A stretch of 64,000 nt of DNA from NCBI RefSeq assembly GCF_000348985.1, contig NC_035933.1, positions 62,001 through 126,000 of the forward strand, read 5' to 3'. Positions 8,138 to 17,785 of this stretch are shown here, piece after piece (within the stretch, counting starts at the first letter, position 1; each line of letters starts with the position of its first letter). The DNA is from Huiozyma naganishii CBS 8797 (Eukaryota; Ascomycota; Saccharomycetes; Saccharomycetales; Saccharomycetaceae). The notes below the pieces were generated by a model that made no database searches, was not told where the DNA came from, and was given only the letters and a program-made list of their open reading frames with translations. The translations under genes and the position numbers were made by a program.

Positions 8138-10597
8138 ATGGTGTTTGCAAAACTATACTCTTCAATAAGCCGGTCTGAGAACTCCGGGGATTCCCTGCTG
8201 GGCGGCGCGTCCTCTGGTTCCTCCTCGACGAATTCGAGGGATTATCCTATAGAGCTGGCCATCTCTGTTGAGTCCCCGCCTTGTGTGATGTACGGTACTG
8301 CCACGGAGTCCTCAGGGGCCCTGCTGAGCGGGGTTTTTACTCTGACGGTAAAGGACCCGCATGGACGGAAAGGTAAGCATAATTCCGATACGTTGGGTGA
8401 TGAGCGTCTTGCGGCGACCAACAGTGCCGATGCTAGTGATAAGCGAAGGAGTGGGCTTTTCAGTACATTCTCGAATCTGGCAATCACCAATTCCAACCAG
8501 GGGAATCAAGCTGGTTTCAACGCCGCACAGTCCAAACCCAAGATTATGTCTGGGTATACAAAAGTCAAGGTGAAAAGTGTCACATTGTCCTTGGTGCAGA
8601 GAGTACATTATCAAAAGCCATTTGTACCGGACACGAGTGCTATTCAAAACTGTGCAAACTGTAAGAATAAAATAACCAACATGAAAGTATGGCAAATCCA
8701 AACAATGGTGCTTGATAAAACCGTCGGGGTGCACTCGTACCCGTTCTCATACCTGGTACCTGGATCTGTCCCGTCTACTTGTGGGTTGGGATTCAGTGGT
8801 GAGACTAGGGTCTCGTATGAACTCTGCGGTGTCGTGACGTATTACTCCCCACACTATGGAAAGCAGAAGGAGCCAAGGGAAACTTCGCTGCGAGTTTCTA
8901 TACCTATACCAATAACAAGAAGTATCACAAGGGGTCCCGATAAGAACTCTCTCAGGGTGTTCCCGCCGACAGAATTGACAGCTGCTGCTGTATTGCCCAA
9001 CGTGATCTATCCGAAATCTACATTCCCCTTGGAGATGAAACTGGATGGGATTTCGTCCGATGACAGAAGGTGGAGGATGAGGAAGCTTTCCTGGAGGATA
9101 GAGGAGACAACACGAGTCAGAAGCAACGCCTGTAAAGTTCACACTAATAACCTGTCGCAATTGGAGCAAGAAATACAGAGGAAGGAAATTGAAAGAAGTA
9201 AGAAACCTGCCCAGGCTATCAAACGGTACGGAGATATTGGTCCCCAAATTCGAGTATCTGTGGCGTCACCTGACAACATGCCTGTAGCGGTAAATTTGAA
9301 TAACACGGGGGTCAGTACAGGTCGCAATGCAACCCCTCTTGGCCGGTCTGGGGAAGCCAACAATGCTGAACGAAGGTCGAATGAACCTCCGCATCAGCAA
9401 CAGAGGAGAGCTACAAACAGTAATGGGATGAGAGATAACGATGACGATGATGAGGATAGCAATGATGCAGATACACATTTCATTCACCCAAGTGATGATG
9501 CTCTAAGGCAGGAAATTCTAGAACAACAGCAAAGAATCAAGGAGGAGCAACTGCGGAGAGAAATCGCAAAGAATAACAGTACTTTGTTCACGGAAGAGAT
9601 AAGGATTGTTTCAAAGGGAGAGATCAAAAACGGCTGGAAGACTGACTTTGATAACAATGGGAAAATAGAGCTCGTTACGGATATCGATTGCATGGCGCTG
9701 AACTCTGGCGTGTATAACCCGTTGCTACATGCTTCAACGGCAAACCCACATGTTGAACCAAAGAGAGCGCCAATAACAATCGCAGGAGATATACAGGACC
9801 CTAATCTGGGTATTTATGTCTCACACGTTTTGGCTGTCGAGATAGTGGTTGCAGAGGAAACGTTACAGTACTCGAACGGACAACCCGTTAACAAGAGCAA
9901 GAGCGATAAATTGAAATCGCCGCCCAATTCTAACAATATTGAACCGAACAATGCGGATCAAAGACTCGCTGAACTATCCCCCATGTTCGCCAACCGGAAC
10001 ACACCAAAAGTGCGATTGGTATCGGAGGAGGGCGACTTGAGTCCATCTACTTCTCGTAATAGTTTGAACGGATCGCACGCTGCACCAGGACCCAAAATAG
10101 TCAGCGTTCCAACCGGAGCTGCTCGTGTTCTTCGGATGCAGTTCAGATTGAATGTCACGGAACGGTCCGGTCTTGGTATATCGTGGGACGAAGAGGTGCC
10201 TCCCATATATCAGGACGTTAAGGATAAGGCCCCACCTTGTTACGAAAACGTGAGCAAGGGCACAGTGATCTCCCATGTGGACTTGGGTGTTGTCGACGGG
10301 GACGAAAACGTCGATGAATTTGGAGATGCACCCCAGTTGAGAAGAGTCAAGAATAGTGACCTGCCAATAAAGATCACGCCTCCGCCGGTGGCCTACCATG
10401 GAGGCAGCAGTAGTAGTACCAATAACAACGAGAACGGTCACCTGTTGACTACTGTCCAGTCGCCACAGTTAGAACCTATCATCAGTCTGCAGGGGAACGT
10501 CCCCTTCCGAGGCCAGGTGCTAACCCCTGCCAACACGAGAAATGTTGCTGTGAGAAATGTATCCGAGCTCTTAGACACAGACAGGATAACTCAATGA
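8138..10597 (+). CDS. LDB19: Alpha-arrestin Ldb19/Art1, Rsp5 adaptor
   Basis: Adaptor that brings the ubiquitin ligase Rsp5 to plasma-membrane permeases, driving their endocytosis. The frame is open further upstream but the first ATG is at 8138, giving 819 aa (yeast Ldb19 is 818). The arrestin fold covers about residues 25-370 and includes family blocks SVESPPCVMYGTA, the NCANCKNKITNMKVW cysteine region, and KNSLRVFPPTELTAAAVLPN. Basic stretch RRWRMRKLSWRIEETTRV follows at about 310-327. A disordered segment separates this from a C-terminal part with HPSDDALRQE, GWKTDFDNNGKIEL and two PY motifs (VPPIYQD at about 693 and PPCYEN at about 706), the WW-domain ligands for Rsp5. The last residues (LLDTDRITQ) match the family end. 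Gene order with PRO2 and the PMT matches YOR322C. Confidence 0.97.
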   Translation: MVFAKLYSSISRSENSGDSLLGGASSGSSSTNSRDYPIELAISVESPPCVMYGTATESSGALLSGVFTLTVKDPHGRKGKHNSDTLGDERLAATNSADASDKRRSGLFSTFSNLAITNSNQGNQAGFNAAQSKPKIMSGYTKVKVKSVTLSLVQRVHYQKPFVPDTSAIQNCANCKNKITNMKVWQIQTMVLDKTVGVHSYPFSYLVPGSVPSTCGLGFSGETRVSYELCGVVTYYSPHYGKQKEPRETSLRVSIPIPITRSITRGPDKNSLRVFPPTELTAAAVLPNVIYPKSTFPLEMKLDGISSDDRRWRMRKLSWRIEETTRVRSNACKVHTNNLSQLEQEIQRKEIERSKKPAQAIKRYGDIGPQIRVSVASPDNMPVAVNLNNTGVSTGRNATPLGRSGEANNAERRSNEPPHQQQRRATNSNGMRDNDDDDEDSNDADTHFIHPSDDALRQEILEQQQRIKEEQLRREIAKNNSTLFTEEIRIVSKGEIKNGWKTDFDNNGKIELVTDIDCMALNSGVYNPLLHASTANPHVEPKRAPITIAGDIQDPNLGIYVSHVLAVEIVVAEETLQYSNGQPVNKSKSDKLKSPPNSNNIEPNNADQRLAELSPMFANRNTPKVRLVSEEGDLSPSTSRNSLNGSHAAPGPKIVSVPTGAARVLRMQFRLNVTERSGLGISWDEEVPPIYQDVKDKAPPCYENVSKGTVISHVDLGVVDGDENVDEFGDAPQLRRVKNSDLPIKITPPPVAYHGGSSSSTNNNENGHLLTTVQSPQLEPIISLQGNVPFRGQVLTPANTRNVAVRNVSELLDTDRITQ

Positions 10598-10735
10598 TAT
10601 ATTCGTCTGACTGGTTCAACGGAAGTATCAGAAATATAGTAATAAAATGTGGACATTTAAGTCGTCTTTACATACCATTTATAAAAATTACAGATATTAA
10701 CGATAATAGTATTATGTTGAGCTGACATTGAAGAG

Positions 10736-12985
10736 TCAATACACAATATCAGAGTCTGCAATAGACCATTTAGGTAACCAGTTCAAATAGGCGTAGTTCG
10801 AGTTTGGACCGTCCATACCAAATGAGATTGGAGAGAACCAGTAGAACCCAGCCAAAAAGATGACAAAGTAAGAGACGTAGATGGCCACTCTCAATTTCGA
10901 GGGGATTCTTGCCACGCACTGGACATGAGCCTTCAATAGGACATCGAAATAGTAAGCGAGGATGATAAGGGCAAAGTACAGCGCGGGCAAGTAGTGGTGG
11001 ACGTAAGTGACTCTCGACATGATAACGAAGGGCACGTAATGTAATCCCCATGCCAGCAATGGGTACAACCCACCCATCAAAAACACGTTTTCGTCGTCGT
11101 TTGTGTGGAAGACCGGTAACTGTCTCATCCATCTTAAAAACAGAACAACCACGGTGACCATCATGGCGAGCACGGCCACAGTGGACGGCCATGTTGAGAA
11201 CGGCAAACCCAACAAGTAGTACTTGACAAAATCGTCATCCCAGCCACACAGTCTCAAACCGATGTTCAAAGTGGGCCATTGCCAAGCAGAAGAGGCCAAA
11301 TGGTCGAACTTTTCCTCATCAGGGATCAAAGCGTTGTTTGTTGCCATCATGGCCAAGTTCAAATGAACGAAATCCTTCAGGAACCCAGTGCGTGGGTACT
11401 CGAAGTTTTCTGGTCTTGGTGGTAGGATATCATTTTCGTTTGTTTCAATGTTCCACCATGTCCGTTTGTCCCTTCTGAATGGGTTCTTCACACAGGCGAC
11501 TTCGGACTGTCTGAACCCCCATTCCGGTAGACTGGACCCCGTTTGGGCCAAGTAGCAGCCAATCTCTTTGCTTCTGATACGGAAGGAGGTGGTCAACGGG
11601 TGGAGTTTGTTCTTATCCTCATCACCGACTTGGTCCATGATTTCAATGACCCAGTAATCGAATGGGTCACCGATCTCATCGGTCCCGTACGCGGACACCT
11701 CGTAGTCGTTCTTGCTCACTGGAGCTGAGACAGGGTGGGTGTGCAGGTTCTTACCCGTGTTCTTGTGGACCAGTCTGTAAGTCTGTTCGTTCTGTACGTA
11801 CTCGATGTCAGTTTCCTCGTTATTCCAAGCGGGCAAGTCTCTCGTACGTTGGAATATCCAATCGTTGTTCGCGTCGCTGTAAGAGTAACAGGTAACTTGT
11901 TGTTGTGTCGAACCTTCTGGGTATGTTTGTACGTGAGAGTGTAGCAAAGCGCCACCTAAAGCCTGGTTTTTAATGGAGATTGTGGAGGAGCCGAGGGAGA
12001 TGTCACGAGGACCCTCGCCGACGTTGGTGCCGATCAAGTTAGCCTGGAACAGGGAGGGCATGTTGGCGTCCCCCGTACCGGTGTGTGACAAAAGGATGAA
12101 ATGGATCTTGAAGCAGATCAAAAACACGGCCGTGGGGAAGACGATCAGTCCGACAATTCTGGCTAGCCAGTGTGCACCATACTTCTTCCAAGTCATTTTC
12201 TTTTCGCCCAAGAGGTTCCAAAGGTCAGCCACGGTGTACATTCCGACCAGCGTGATGATGAACAGGCCTACCATCTTGACGGAGATTGCGCACCCCATGG
12301 AGATCCCTGTCAACCCGAGCCACTTGTACCATTTTCTGGTGAAGGGTTGTTTCCTCTGGTTATGGAACATGACGAAACAGTAGAAACTGGCGACGGTGAA
12401 GAACAAAAGCATCGAGTCCAGTAGGATGAACCTTCCCAGGGTCAAGTAGCTCGGTTCGAAGCACACGAGCGCAGTGAATAACCATACCACTGGCAGCGAA
12501 AACCCGATCGCCTTCGCTGTGAAGTACGAGACGGGGACACACAGAGCGGAGAACGCCGCGTTGAATATTCTCATCTTAACGTAGTCAATGTACTCCGGGT
12601 ACTCTTGTCCCGAGGGGAAATCCCACGACCCGTTGTAGCCGGCAATGTAACCGGACAAACCGACAAGCATCTTCCCCAAAGGTGGGTGAACATCATGGTA
12701 AAACTCGTGTCTCAGGTAGTACGACCCGAACTTACCGAAATGCGCTTCATCCCACACGACGTGGTTATTGGCGCCAATTCTGTACATTCTGACAAAAGTA
12801 CCGAGCAGCGTGAACAAGATCGGCATAGCGACAGCCTCGAGCAGCAGCAGCGGGCTTCTCCCCGCGGCAGAGCGTGTTTTGGACACATCTTCCTGCTCAC
12901 TCGCAGAGGACTGCTTCCCTGACAGCTTCCCTCTCGCCCTCAGGGTATCCTGGGAGATACCCTCTTCGAACGCAGTGGACGACAT
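10736..12985 (-). CDS. PMT3: Protein O-mannosyltransferase, PMT2 subfamily (Pmt2/Pmt3)
   Basis: ER membrane enzyme that transfers mannose from dolichyl-phosphate mannose to Ser/Thr of secretory proteins; PMT2-family members act with Pmt1-family partners. The first ATG in frame is at 12985 and gives 749 aa (Pmt3 753, Pmt2 759). After a cytosolic N terminus there is a first membrane helix, then the first lumenal loop with the catalytic Asp-Glu pair ([10 protein letters not shown]) and HDVHPPLGK. Several membrane helices lead to the lumenal MIR domains at about 325-530 ([12 protein letters not shown]), and further helices fill the C-terminal third. The next gene LDB19 points to PMT3 (YOR321W), but PMT2 (YAL023C) is the duplicate on the other track, so this may be the single ancestor-like copy. 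It converges on LDB19 with 138 bp between. Confidence 0.93.
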   Translation of the reverse strand: MSSTAFEEGISQDTLRARGKLSGKQSSASEQEDVSKTRSAAGRSPLLLLEAVAMPILFTLLGTFVRMYRIGANNHVVWDEAHFGKFGSYYLRHEFYHDVHPPLGKMLVGLSGYIAGYNGSWDFPSGQEYPEYIDYVKMRIFNAAFSALCVPVSYFTAKAIGFSLPVVWLFTALVCFEPSYLTLGRFILLDSMLLFFTVASFYCFVMFHNQRKQPFTRKWYKWLGLTGISMGCAISVKMVGLFIITLVGMYTVADLWNLLGEKKMTWKKYGAHWLARIVGLIVFPTAVFLICFKIHFILLSHTGTGDANMPSLFQANLIGTNVGEGPRDISLGSSTISIKNQALGGALLHSHVQTYPEGSTQQQVTCYSYSDANNDWIFQRTRDLPAWNNEETDIEYVQNEQTYRLVHKNTGKNLHTHPVSAPVSKNDYEVSAYGTDEIGDPFDYWVIEIMDQVGDEDKNKLHPLTTSFRIRSKEIGCYLAQTGSSLPEWGFRQSEVACVKNPFRRDKRTWWNIETNENDILPPRPENFEYPRTGFLKDFVHLNLAMMATNNALIPDEEKFDHLASSAWQWPTLNIGLRLCGWDDDFVKYYLLGLPFSTWPSTVAVLAMMVTVVVLFLRWMRQLPVFHTNDDENVFLMGGLYPLLAWGLHYVPFVIMSRVTYVHHYLPALYFALIILAYYFDVLLKAHVQCVARIPSKLRVAIYVSYFVIFLAGFYWFSPISFGMDGPNSNYAYLNWLPKWSIADSDIVY

Positions 12986-13396
12986 TCCCTGTGTAATTGT
13001 AGTTGGTTGCTTTTTCGACAGTCCAAGAAGCGATCGGTCTTGTTCCACACGAATTGAGAAGACTCTACTACTCTCAGACAGTGGACCAACACTCAAACTG
13101 TGCAATCCTCGACACGTTACCAGCTGCTTCTGTGGAACTTACGTGTCATCATTCCACTGAAATTTTGTTCATTCCGTGGGAAGTGACAAAAATAACAAAT
13201 CTTGCACCCGGACACCGCATACAAAACACGCCCGACCGCCAGACACAGAGCGACAGCGACCCAATGCTCCCAGCAGAGGGTCCCAACACCAAATATAACT
13301 GAACCTGACGTTCAGACACACCTGGACTAGTCCCTGCAGCGGTGACCCAACGGTCGCTGGTCGACACGGCGTGCCCTGACCGGTTCCGCGGAACAG

Positions 13397-13403
13397 TTAC
13401 CCG
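13397..13403 (+). promoter_or_regulatory. Reb1-type site in the PMT/GSH2 divergent promoter
   Basis: One exact TTACCCG core followed by AATG. It lies about 410 bp upstream of the PMT start and 620 bp upstream of GSH2. Binding by Reb1 is inferred from the motif alone. Confidence 0.45.
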
Positions 13404-13998
13404 AATGAGCAGCAAATCCTGCGTCGCGACACATAAAAGGACCAGAACGCAGTCGTCGAGCAGGCTGTTCAGGACTGTTCCTCCTGTCTCTTGCACAGAG
13501 ACCTTCCACATGACCTCAGGGGGGTCAAGAAGCGGGCGGTGTGCATACTCTCTCACACGCCGGCCGTGATACTACAGGGCGTGCCGTTTGGAATAGTTTT
13601 ACTATTATTCTGGACGGTGCGTTCGTTGCTCCCCAGAGCAATAATTAAGAGGTCTTTACATATTTCCCATACGAGAGGACGGTGTCACTTTGCGTGCGCC
13701 GCTGTATTGTCTACTAGCGTATTCATTCGTGAATATGGGAAAGGTACTATCTTAACATTTTCTTATCCGTGTATACTTTGCGTAGTGCAGTACAGCTCGA
13801 AACTCTGCCGTTGTGACCGCCGCCGTCGCCGTAAGCCACATGTAAGAGAGACGCCAACCGTGGTGTCTGTGTCTGTCACTTGACATTGGGATTTTTGGCA
13901 CTGGAAAATTTTTTCACTTTGACTGAGCCCATCATAAACTGCTAATTCTTCGATGAGCTGAGTTTTACTTGTGTCTTGAAACTGCCCATAGCTCGTAA

Positions 13999-14012
13999 CC
14001 CCCCCCCCCCCC
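13999..14012 (+). repeat. 14-base C homopolymer in the GSH2 leader
   Basis: An uninterrupted run of 14 C ends 8 bases before the GSH2 ATG, so it probably lies in the 5' UTR. Runs this long are uncommon in yeast leaders and their length is prone to sequencing error. The coding frame is not affected. Confidence 0.9.
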
Positions 14013-14020
14013 AAACCACA

Positions 14021-15499
14021 ATGGATTTCGAGAAGAAAGAGCACCCTGAGTTCCCCACTGTCAACAAAGCACACGTCGAGCAAGTCATCGTCCCCGAATT
14101 GAGCCAATGGTGCTTGACTAACGGTGTCGCATTGGCGTCGAGCGAAAACGTGTACACCGCAGTAGCAGCCCCGACAACGGTGTTCCCAACTCCTGTCCCA
14201 CGGGCAGCCTACCAGTCCGCGAAACAGTTGCAGAAACCGTTCAACAAGCTGTACGCGCAAATCGCCAACTCTAAATGGCTTCTCAAGGAGACCAAGAGCC
14301 TCGCCAAGGCGGACCCGGAATTCACAGGCAGGCTGTTCAAGCTGTACGAGGACCGCACCGCGAAATCAAAGCAGACGCTAAAGTATGGTATCTTCCGCTC
14401 GGACTACTTGATCGACCACAAGACTGCATCCGTCAAGCAGGTCGAGTTCAACACCGTTTCCGTGTCCTTTGGCGGTCTGTCCTCGAAAGTCGGTGAACTG
14501 CACTCGTATTTGAACGTGATGGGGAAGTACGACGTTGCAGGGAAGTCCTTCTACGAGCCCGGTGAATTGCACGTCTCTGAATCCATCGTCTTCCTTGTGA
14601 AAGCACTTGCCGCAGCGTTGACCCTATACAAAGTCGACACCGAGGATACCGCTGCAAAGAGGGAGCAGGACGATAAAGTCGTCTTGTTTGTCGTGGAACC
14701 AAAGGAATTGAACCTTTACGATCAGAAACTGCTCGAGTACAACTTGTTGAAGCTGTATGGTATCAACTCTCTGCGTGCCACTTTGGATGAGGTCAAGACC
14801 GAGTTCACTTACGGCAGGGACAACAGACTTGTCCACAAGAAAACGGGCAAGGAGGCCGGTGTCGTCTACTACAGAACGGGCTACGACGTACGTGACTATG
14901 CCAAGGAGGACCACTGGGACGCCAGGGGGTTCCTGGAGGAGTCCTTCGCCGTGAAGGCCCCTGACCTATCGGTCCAGTTGGCAGGGACAAAGAAGATCCA
15001 ACAATTGTTGACTGAAGATAAAGTCATCTCGAAATTCGTCGACGATGCAAAGACCAAGAAGGAACTGATGGACAGTTTCGTTAAGATCTACCCATTGGAC
15101 AACTCGGAGCAAGGTAAGCTGGGCAAGAAATTGGCTTTGGAGAAGCCCGAGAATTACGTTTTGAAACCACAGAGAGAGGGCGGCGGGCATAACGTTTACA
15201 AGAAGGATATCCCCGCATTCTTGAAAGGCATCAAAGAGGACGAATGGGATGCGTACATTCTAATGGAGTTGATCGATGCCAAGCCCACAACGAAGAATTT
15301 CATTGTGCGGGACGGCAAACTGTCCACAGAACCTATCATTAGCGAGCTGGGCATTTACGGTTCGATTATCTTTGACGGCGATAACATCCATATGAACGAC
15401 TACAGCGGGTCGCTACTAAGATCGAAGCTGGTCTCCTCGAACGAGGGCGGTGTTGTTGCCGGATTCGGCTGTATCGATAGCATGTACCTGATGGATTGA
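14021..15499 (+). CDS. GSH2: Glutathione synthetase
   Basis: ATP-dependent ligation of gamma-glutamylcysteine and glycine to form glutathione, in the cytosol. The frame extends upstream without an ATG, so translation starts at 14021 (MDFEKKEHPEF); 492 aa equals the usual length (yeast 491). Eukaryotic GSH-synthetase blocks are present: GIFRSDYLID at about 125, KQVEFNTVSVSFGGLS at about 142-157, the substrate-region VVYYRTGY at about 283, KIQQLLT, the glycine-rich ATP-grasp loop KPQREGGGHNVY at about 382-393, and the C-terminal SNEGGVVAGFGCIDS. In S. cerevisiae it is YOL049W, followed by YOL048C, the same neighbour as here. No frameshift is seen. Confidence 0.97.
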   Translation: MDFEKKEHPEFPTVNKAHVEQVIVPELSQWCLTNGVALASSENVYTAVAAPTTVFPTPVPRAAYQSAKQLQKPFNKLYAQIANSKWLLKETKSLAKADPEFTGRLFKLYEDRTAKSKQTLKYGIFRSDYLIDHKTASVKQVEFNTVSVSFGGLSSKVGELHSYLNVMGKYDVAGKSFYEPGELHVSESIVFLVKALAAALTLYKVDTEDTAAKREQDDKVVLFVVEPKELNLYDQKLLEYNLLKLYGINSLRATLDEVKTEFTYGRDNRLVHKKTGKEAGVVYYRTGYDVRDYAKEDHWDARGFLEESFAVKAPDLSVQLAGTKKIQQLLTEDKVISKFVDDAKTKKELMDSFVKIYPLDNSEQGKLGKKLALEKPENYVLKPQREGGGHNVYKKDIPAFLKGIKEDEWDAYILMELIDAKPTTKNFIVRDGKLSTEPIISELGIYGSIIFDGDNIHMNDYSGSLLRSKLVSSNEGGVVAGFGCIDSMYLMD

Positions 15500-15593
15500 A
15501 TATATATAGAAGGGAAGCGCGCCGATAGAATACATAAGTAATCCCCCTCCCCCAAAAAATAAAAAGATGATGACTTTGTTGTTCTCTACTCTA

Positions 15594-16532
15594 CTAGACA
15601 ATACCTTTCCCCGTTAGCTCCAACCCCCATTTGGTGGCAGCCACAGTGTTTCCCGCTGCTGACACGATGGAAATAAAGGGAACCAAGTCGAGCAAAGTGG
15701 CAGGAATTCCAAACGCCCAAAATAACCCACTGCGGACTTTCTTCAATTCCTTCATTTGAGCCGGCTCACAACCCCTCCACTCCAAGTAGTTTCTTATGTA
15801 CGCTGCTGCTCTGGAACTTGAATGTAGTAAGTTAACCACAATGGGGCCCACGATGGGGATAAGCGAAATCAACAGGAAGAAAAGGAACCGGCCGACAACG
15901 TACAGGATGTGCATAGAGACGGAAATCCTTTTGGACCAGTCAGTATTGACTCCTCTATATGCCGCCGGTTGAGTACTTCTCTGGATACCGGGCCTTTTCA
16001 TAGGTTTGGAGCATGTCCCCGTATTGTATAACAGTGCCATTTGGAATATTCTATATTGATAAGTGGGCCATATGGTAAGCTTCACGACAAACCCACTGAT
16101 GGCCTGAGACTGTATGATCCACTGAATGTGTACCAAAATCACACCAATTGGTCCCAACAGGACCATCAATGGCGACAAAAGCGTCATGAGTGGGATATAA
16201 ATAATAGCCGCTATCACCACAAAGAGAACAAGATGGCAAACCAGGAGAAGCCCTGTCATTTCCCAGTACTTGGATTTCGTGACAACCTCGTAGAAACCCT
16301 ATTAAAAACCACATGTTAGTATATTAGCTCTTTTTCAACAAGAGGTAATCAAAGTTTCACTTACTTGTAACGGGAAGCTGAAAGTCCTAGGGGTACAGAA
16401 GTCCTTCAGGAAATACTCCTTCAGGTAGTACATTCTTCTCCATCTCTGGTTTAGGTACCGTTCAGTAGAGCACCTGAAGGAGTAGTACTCGAGCTGGCTC
16501 TTTTCCGAGTCGAAAGTGCGCTCCGCAGCCAT
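15594..16532 (-). CDS. RRT8: Membrane protein of the Rrt8/Lds1/Lds2 family, two exons
   Basis: Rrt8, Lds1 and Lds2 are lipid-droplet membrane proteins needed for the dityrosine layer of the spore wall. Exon 1 is 16532-16365 (56 codons) and exon 2 is 16298-15594. Splicing gives a continuous 290-aa frame that joins FSFPLQ to GFYEVVTKSKYWE. The second exon has about four hydrophobic segments (around residues 75-95, 95-125, 185-215 and 250-275). The first exon is hydrophilic, with KSQLEYYSFRCSTERYL. The gene order GSH2, then this gene on the opposite strand, then a PAS-kinase homologue matches GSH2-RRT8-LDS2-PSK2 in S. cerevisiae, and LDS1 lies by PSK1 on the other track. Which of the three it represents cannot be settled here; only one copy exists at this locus. 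Confidence 0.8.
16299..16364 (-). other. Spliceosomal intron of the RRT8/LDS-family gene
   Basis: A 66-nt intron on the minus strand. The donor is GTAAGT (starting at 16364), a variant of the usual yeast GTATGT. The branch site is a perfect TACTAAC at 16321-16315, and the acceptor is TTTTTAATAG ending at 16299, about 16 nt after the branch site. Removing it joins two otherwise separate reading frames in phase. Confidence 0.92.
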
Positions 16533-16779
16533 TTGTCCTCGTTTGGGAGGGAGTGTTCACACTTGTTTGCTAAAAGATGATTATTGTGATTTATTTAATT
16601 ACACTGGGGAGCAGACACCCAGGTATACTACTTGATTGAAAGACTGTTCCAAGCTTGCTTCTAAGACAAATGGGGCAGTGAAGAGTTCAATACATTGTTG
16701 TCTACGACTGTTTTTAAGTTTTGTGAAGATTATTTCGTATTAGTATTACGTTTATTTATTAAGTATTAGTTGAAAGTAT

Positions 16780-17130
16780 TTAATGTTGAGAATAAGTAAT
16801 TAGTTGAAAGCTGTCTGCCGGATACTGATGTTTCTCCCTCCTGACAAATTTCGGGAACGAGGCTCTCTTGAACCATTTCTTATTTATACTCTCCAACTCC
16901 TCAACGGTTCTTTTGGTCTCCTCCCTTGCCCTTTCCTCCAGAGTCTCCCTCTCTCTAGCGGCCAACAGTTCAGCTCTCTCCTTCAGAAAAGTCTCCATGG
17001 ACCAGTCCAAATACAGGTCTTGCACCAATTGAGGCAATGCCTCCACTTCTTCCAAAGTGTAAGTCCTTGCGAAAATGCGGAAGACAGCGTCCATGTTGGC
17101 GGTAGTCAAATGATAGATACGCTTAGCCAT
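16780..17130 (-). CDS. Small helical protein of unknown function
   Basis: Not recognised. The frame codes for 116 aa from the ATG at 17130 (MAKRIYHLTTANMDAVFRIF). A second ATG at 17196 would add 22 residues (MGQLVHSATTT). The protein has no signal peptide or membrane segment. The middle (about residues 50-85) is rich in Glu, Arg and Ala and could form a charged helix or coiled coil (LKERAELLAARERETLEERA). The end is basic and aromatic (KKWFKRASFPKFVRREKHQYP). It lies between the RRT8/LDS gene and the kinase gene, where S. cerevisiae has LDS2, but it shows no resemblance to that membrane family. The sequence has normal codon structure, so I think it is real, though this rests on frame length and composition only. 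Confidence 0.55.
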   Translation of the reverse strand: MAKRIYHLTTANMDAVFRIFARTYTLEEVEALPQLVQDLYLDWSMETFLKERAELLAARERETLEERAREETKRTVEELESINKKWFKRASFPKFVRREKHQYPADSFQLITYSQH

Positions 17131-17196
17131 AATTGCAACCAGTCGCTTATTTCGAGTGGCAGAAGTGGTTGTCGCGGAATGAACCAGTTGTCCCAT

Positions 17197-17785
17197 CGCT
17201 CAGAGCACCTACCCATATTTTATACGTTTGGGGGAGGCAGCCACCCCAGGACCTGTTACCGCCCTCCCAACGGTACATATGTTTACTACAAACAAGCGCC
17301 CACCAACACAGATAAGCAACCGTTCTCCCAACGGTAAATCACACAGCTAAGTGAATACATAAACAAATCGTACGCTGCCAAGACCGAGCCACAGGGCCCC
17401 GCGAACAATACCACCCCCGCCATCACGGCCCCGCAAGCACCAAACGAGTAAAGGGTACGGACCCTGTACCGCAACGGCAACGCTACCGGCAACGCTACCA
17501 TGGCAGCGGCAAGGGACACACCCTAAAAAGCAAAAGTGATCGTCGCAGAACAGGCAAAACAGAAGGAAAAAAAAGGAAGATAGGGTGTCCCTGCGGGTGT
17601 TTCTGAGGGTTTCGGTCATTCTCGATTATCTCAGCGGTGCAATTTTCCCGTTTCGGGAACGAGGTTTTTCCGAATTATATAAAGATGGCGAGAACAGGGA
17701 CAGCAGTAGCTCTTTATCGGCAGCCGTTTGGAGTGTGCCAGGGGTTTACCAGGGTTTTACTGCTTTGTGTTGCGTCAGTCGAGGC
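17197..17785. other. 589-bp divergent intergenic region with a TATA box before the kinase gene
   Basis: No supported gene. The kinase frame is open through part of it but has no ATG before 17786. It contains a 12-bp direct repeat (GGCAACGCTACC, twice, near 17474-17498), GC-rich patches, and TATATAAA at 17676-17683, about 103 bp before the kinase start. A TATA box inside the open frame argues that the extra upstream codons are leader, not protein. No remnant of a PAS domain is visible. Confidence 0.55.

Larger units (their letters stand above)
12986..14020. other. 1.0-kb divergent intergenic region between the PMT gene and GSH2
   Basis: No convincing gene. Several short frames overlap on both strands and none shows a recognisable domain. 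It holds the divergent promoters of PMT and GSH2, a Reb1-type core and a long C homopolymer just before GSH2. It is more GC-rich near the PMT end and AT-rich near GSH2. Confidence 0.6.

Noticed and set aside
13149..13556. 135-codon frame on the minus strand between the PMT gene and GSH2
   Set aside because: No recognisable features, overlaps other random frames, and the interval behaves like a divergent promoter.
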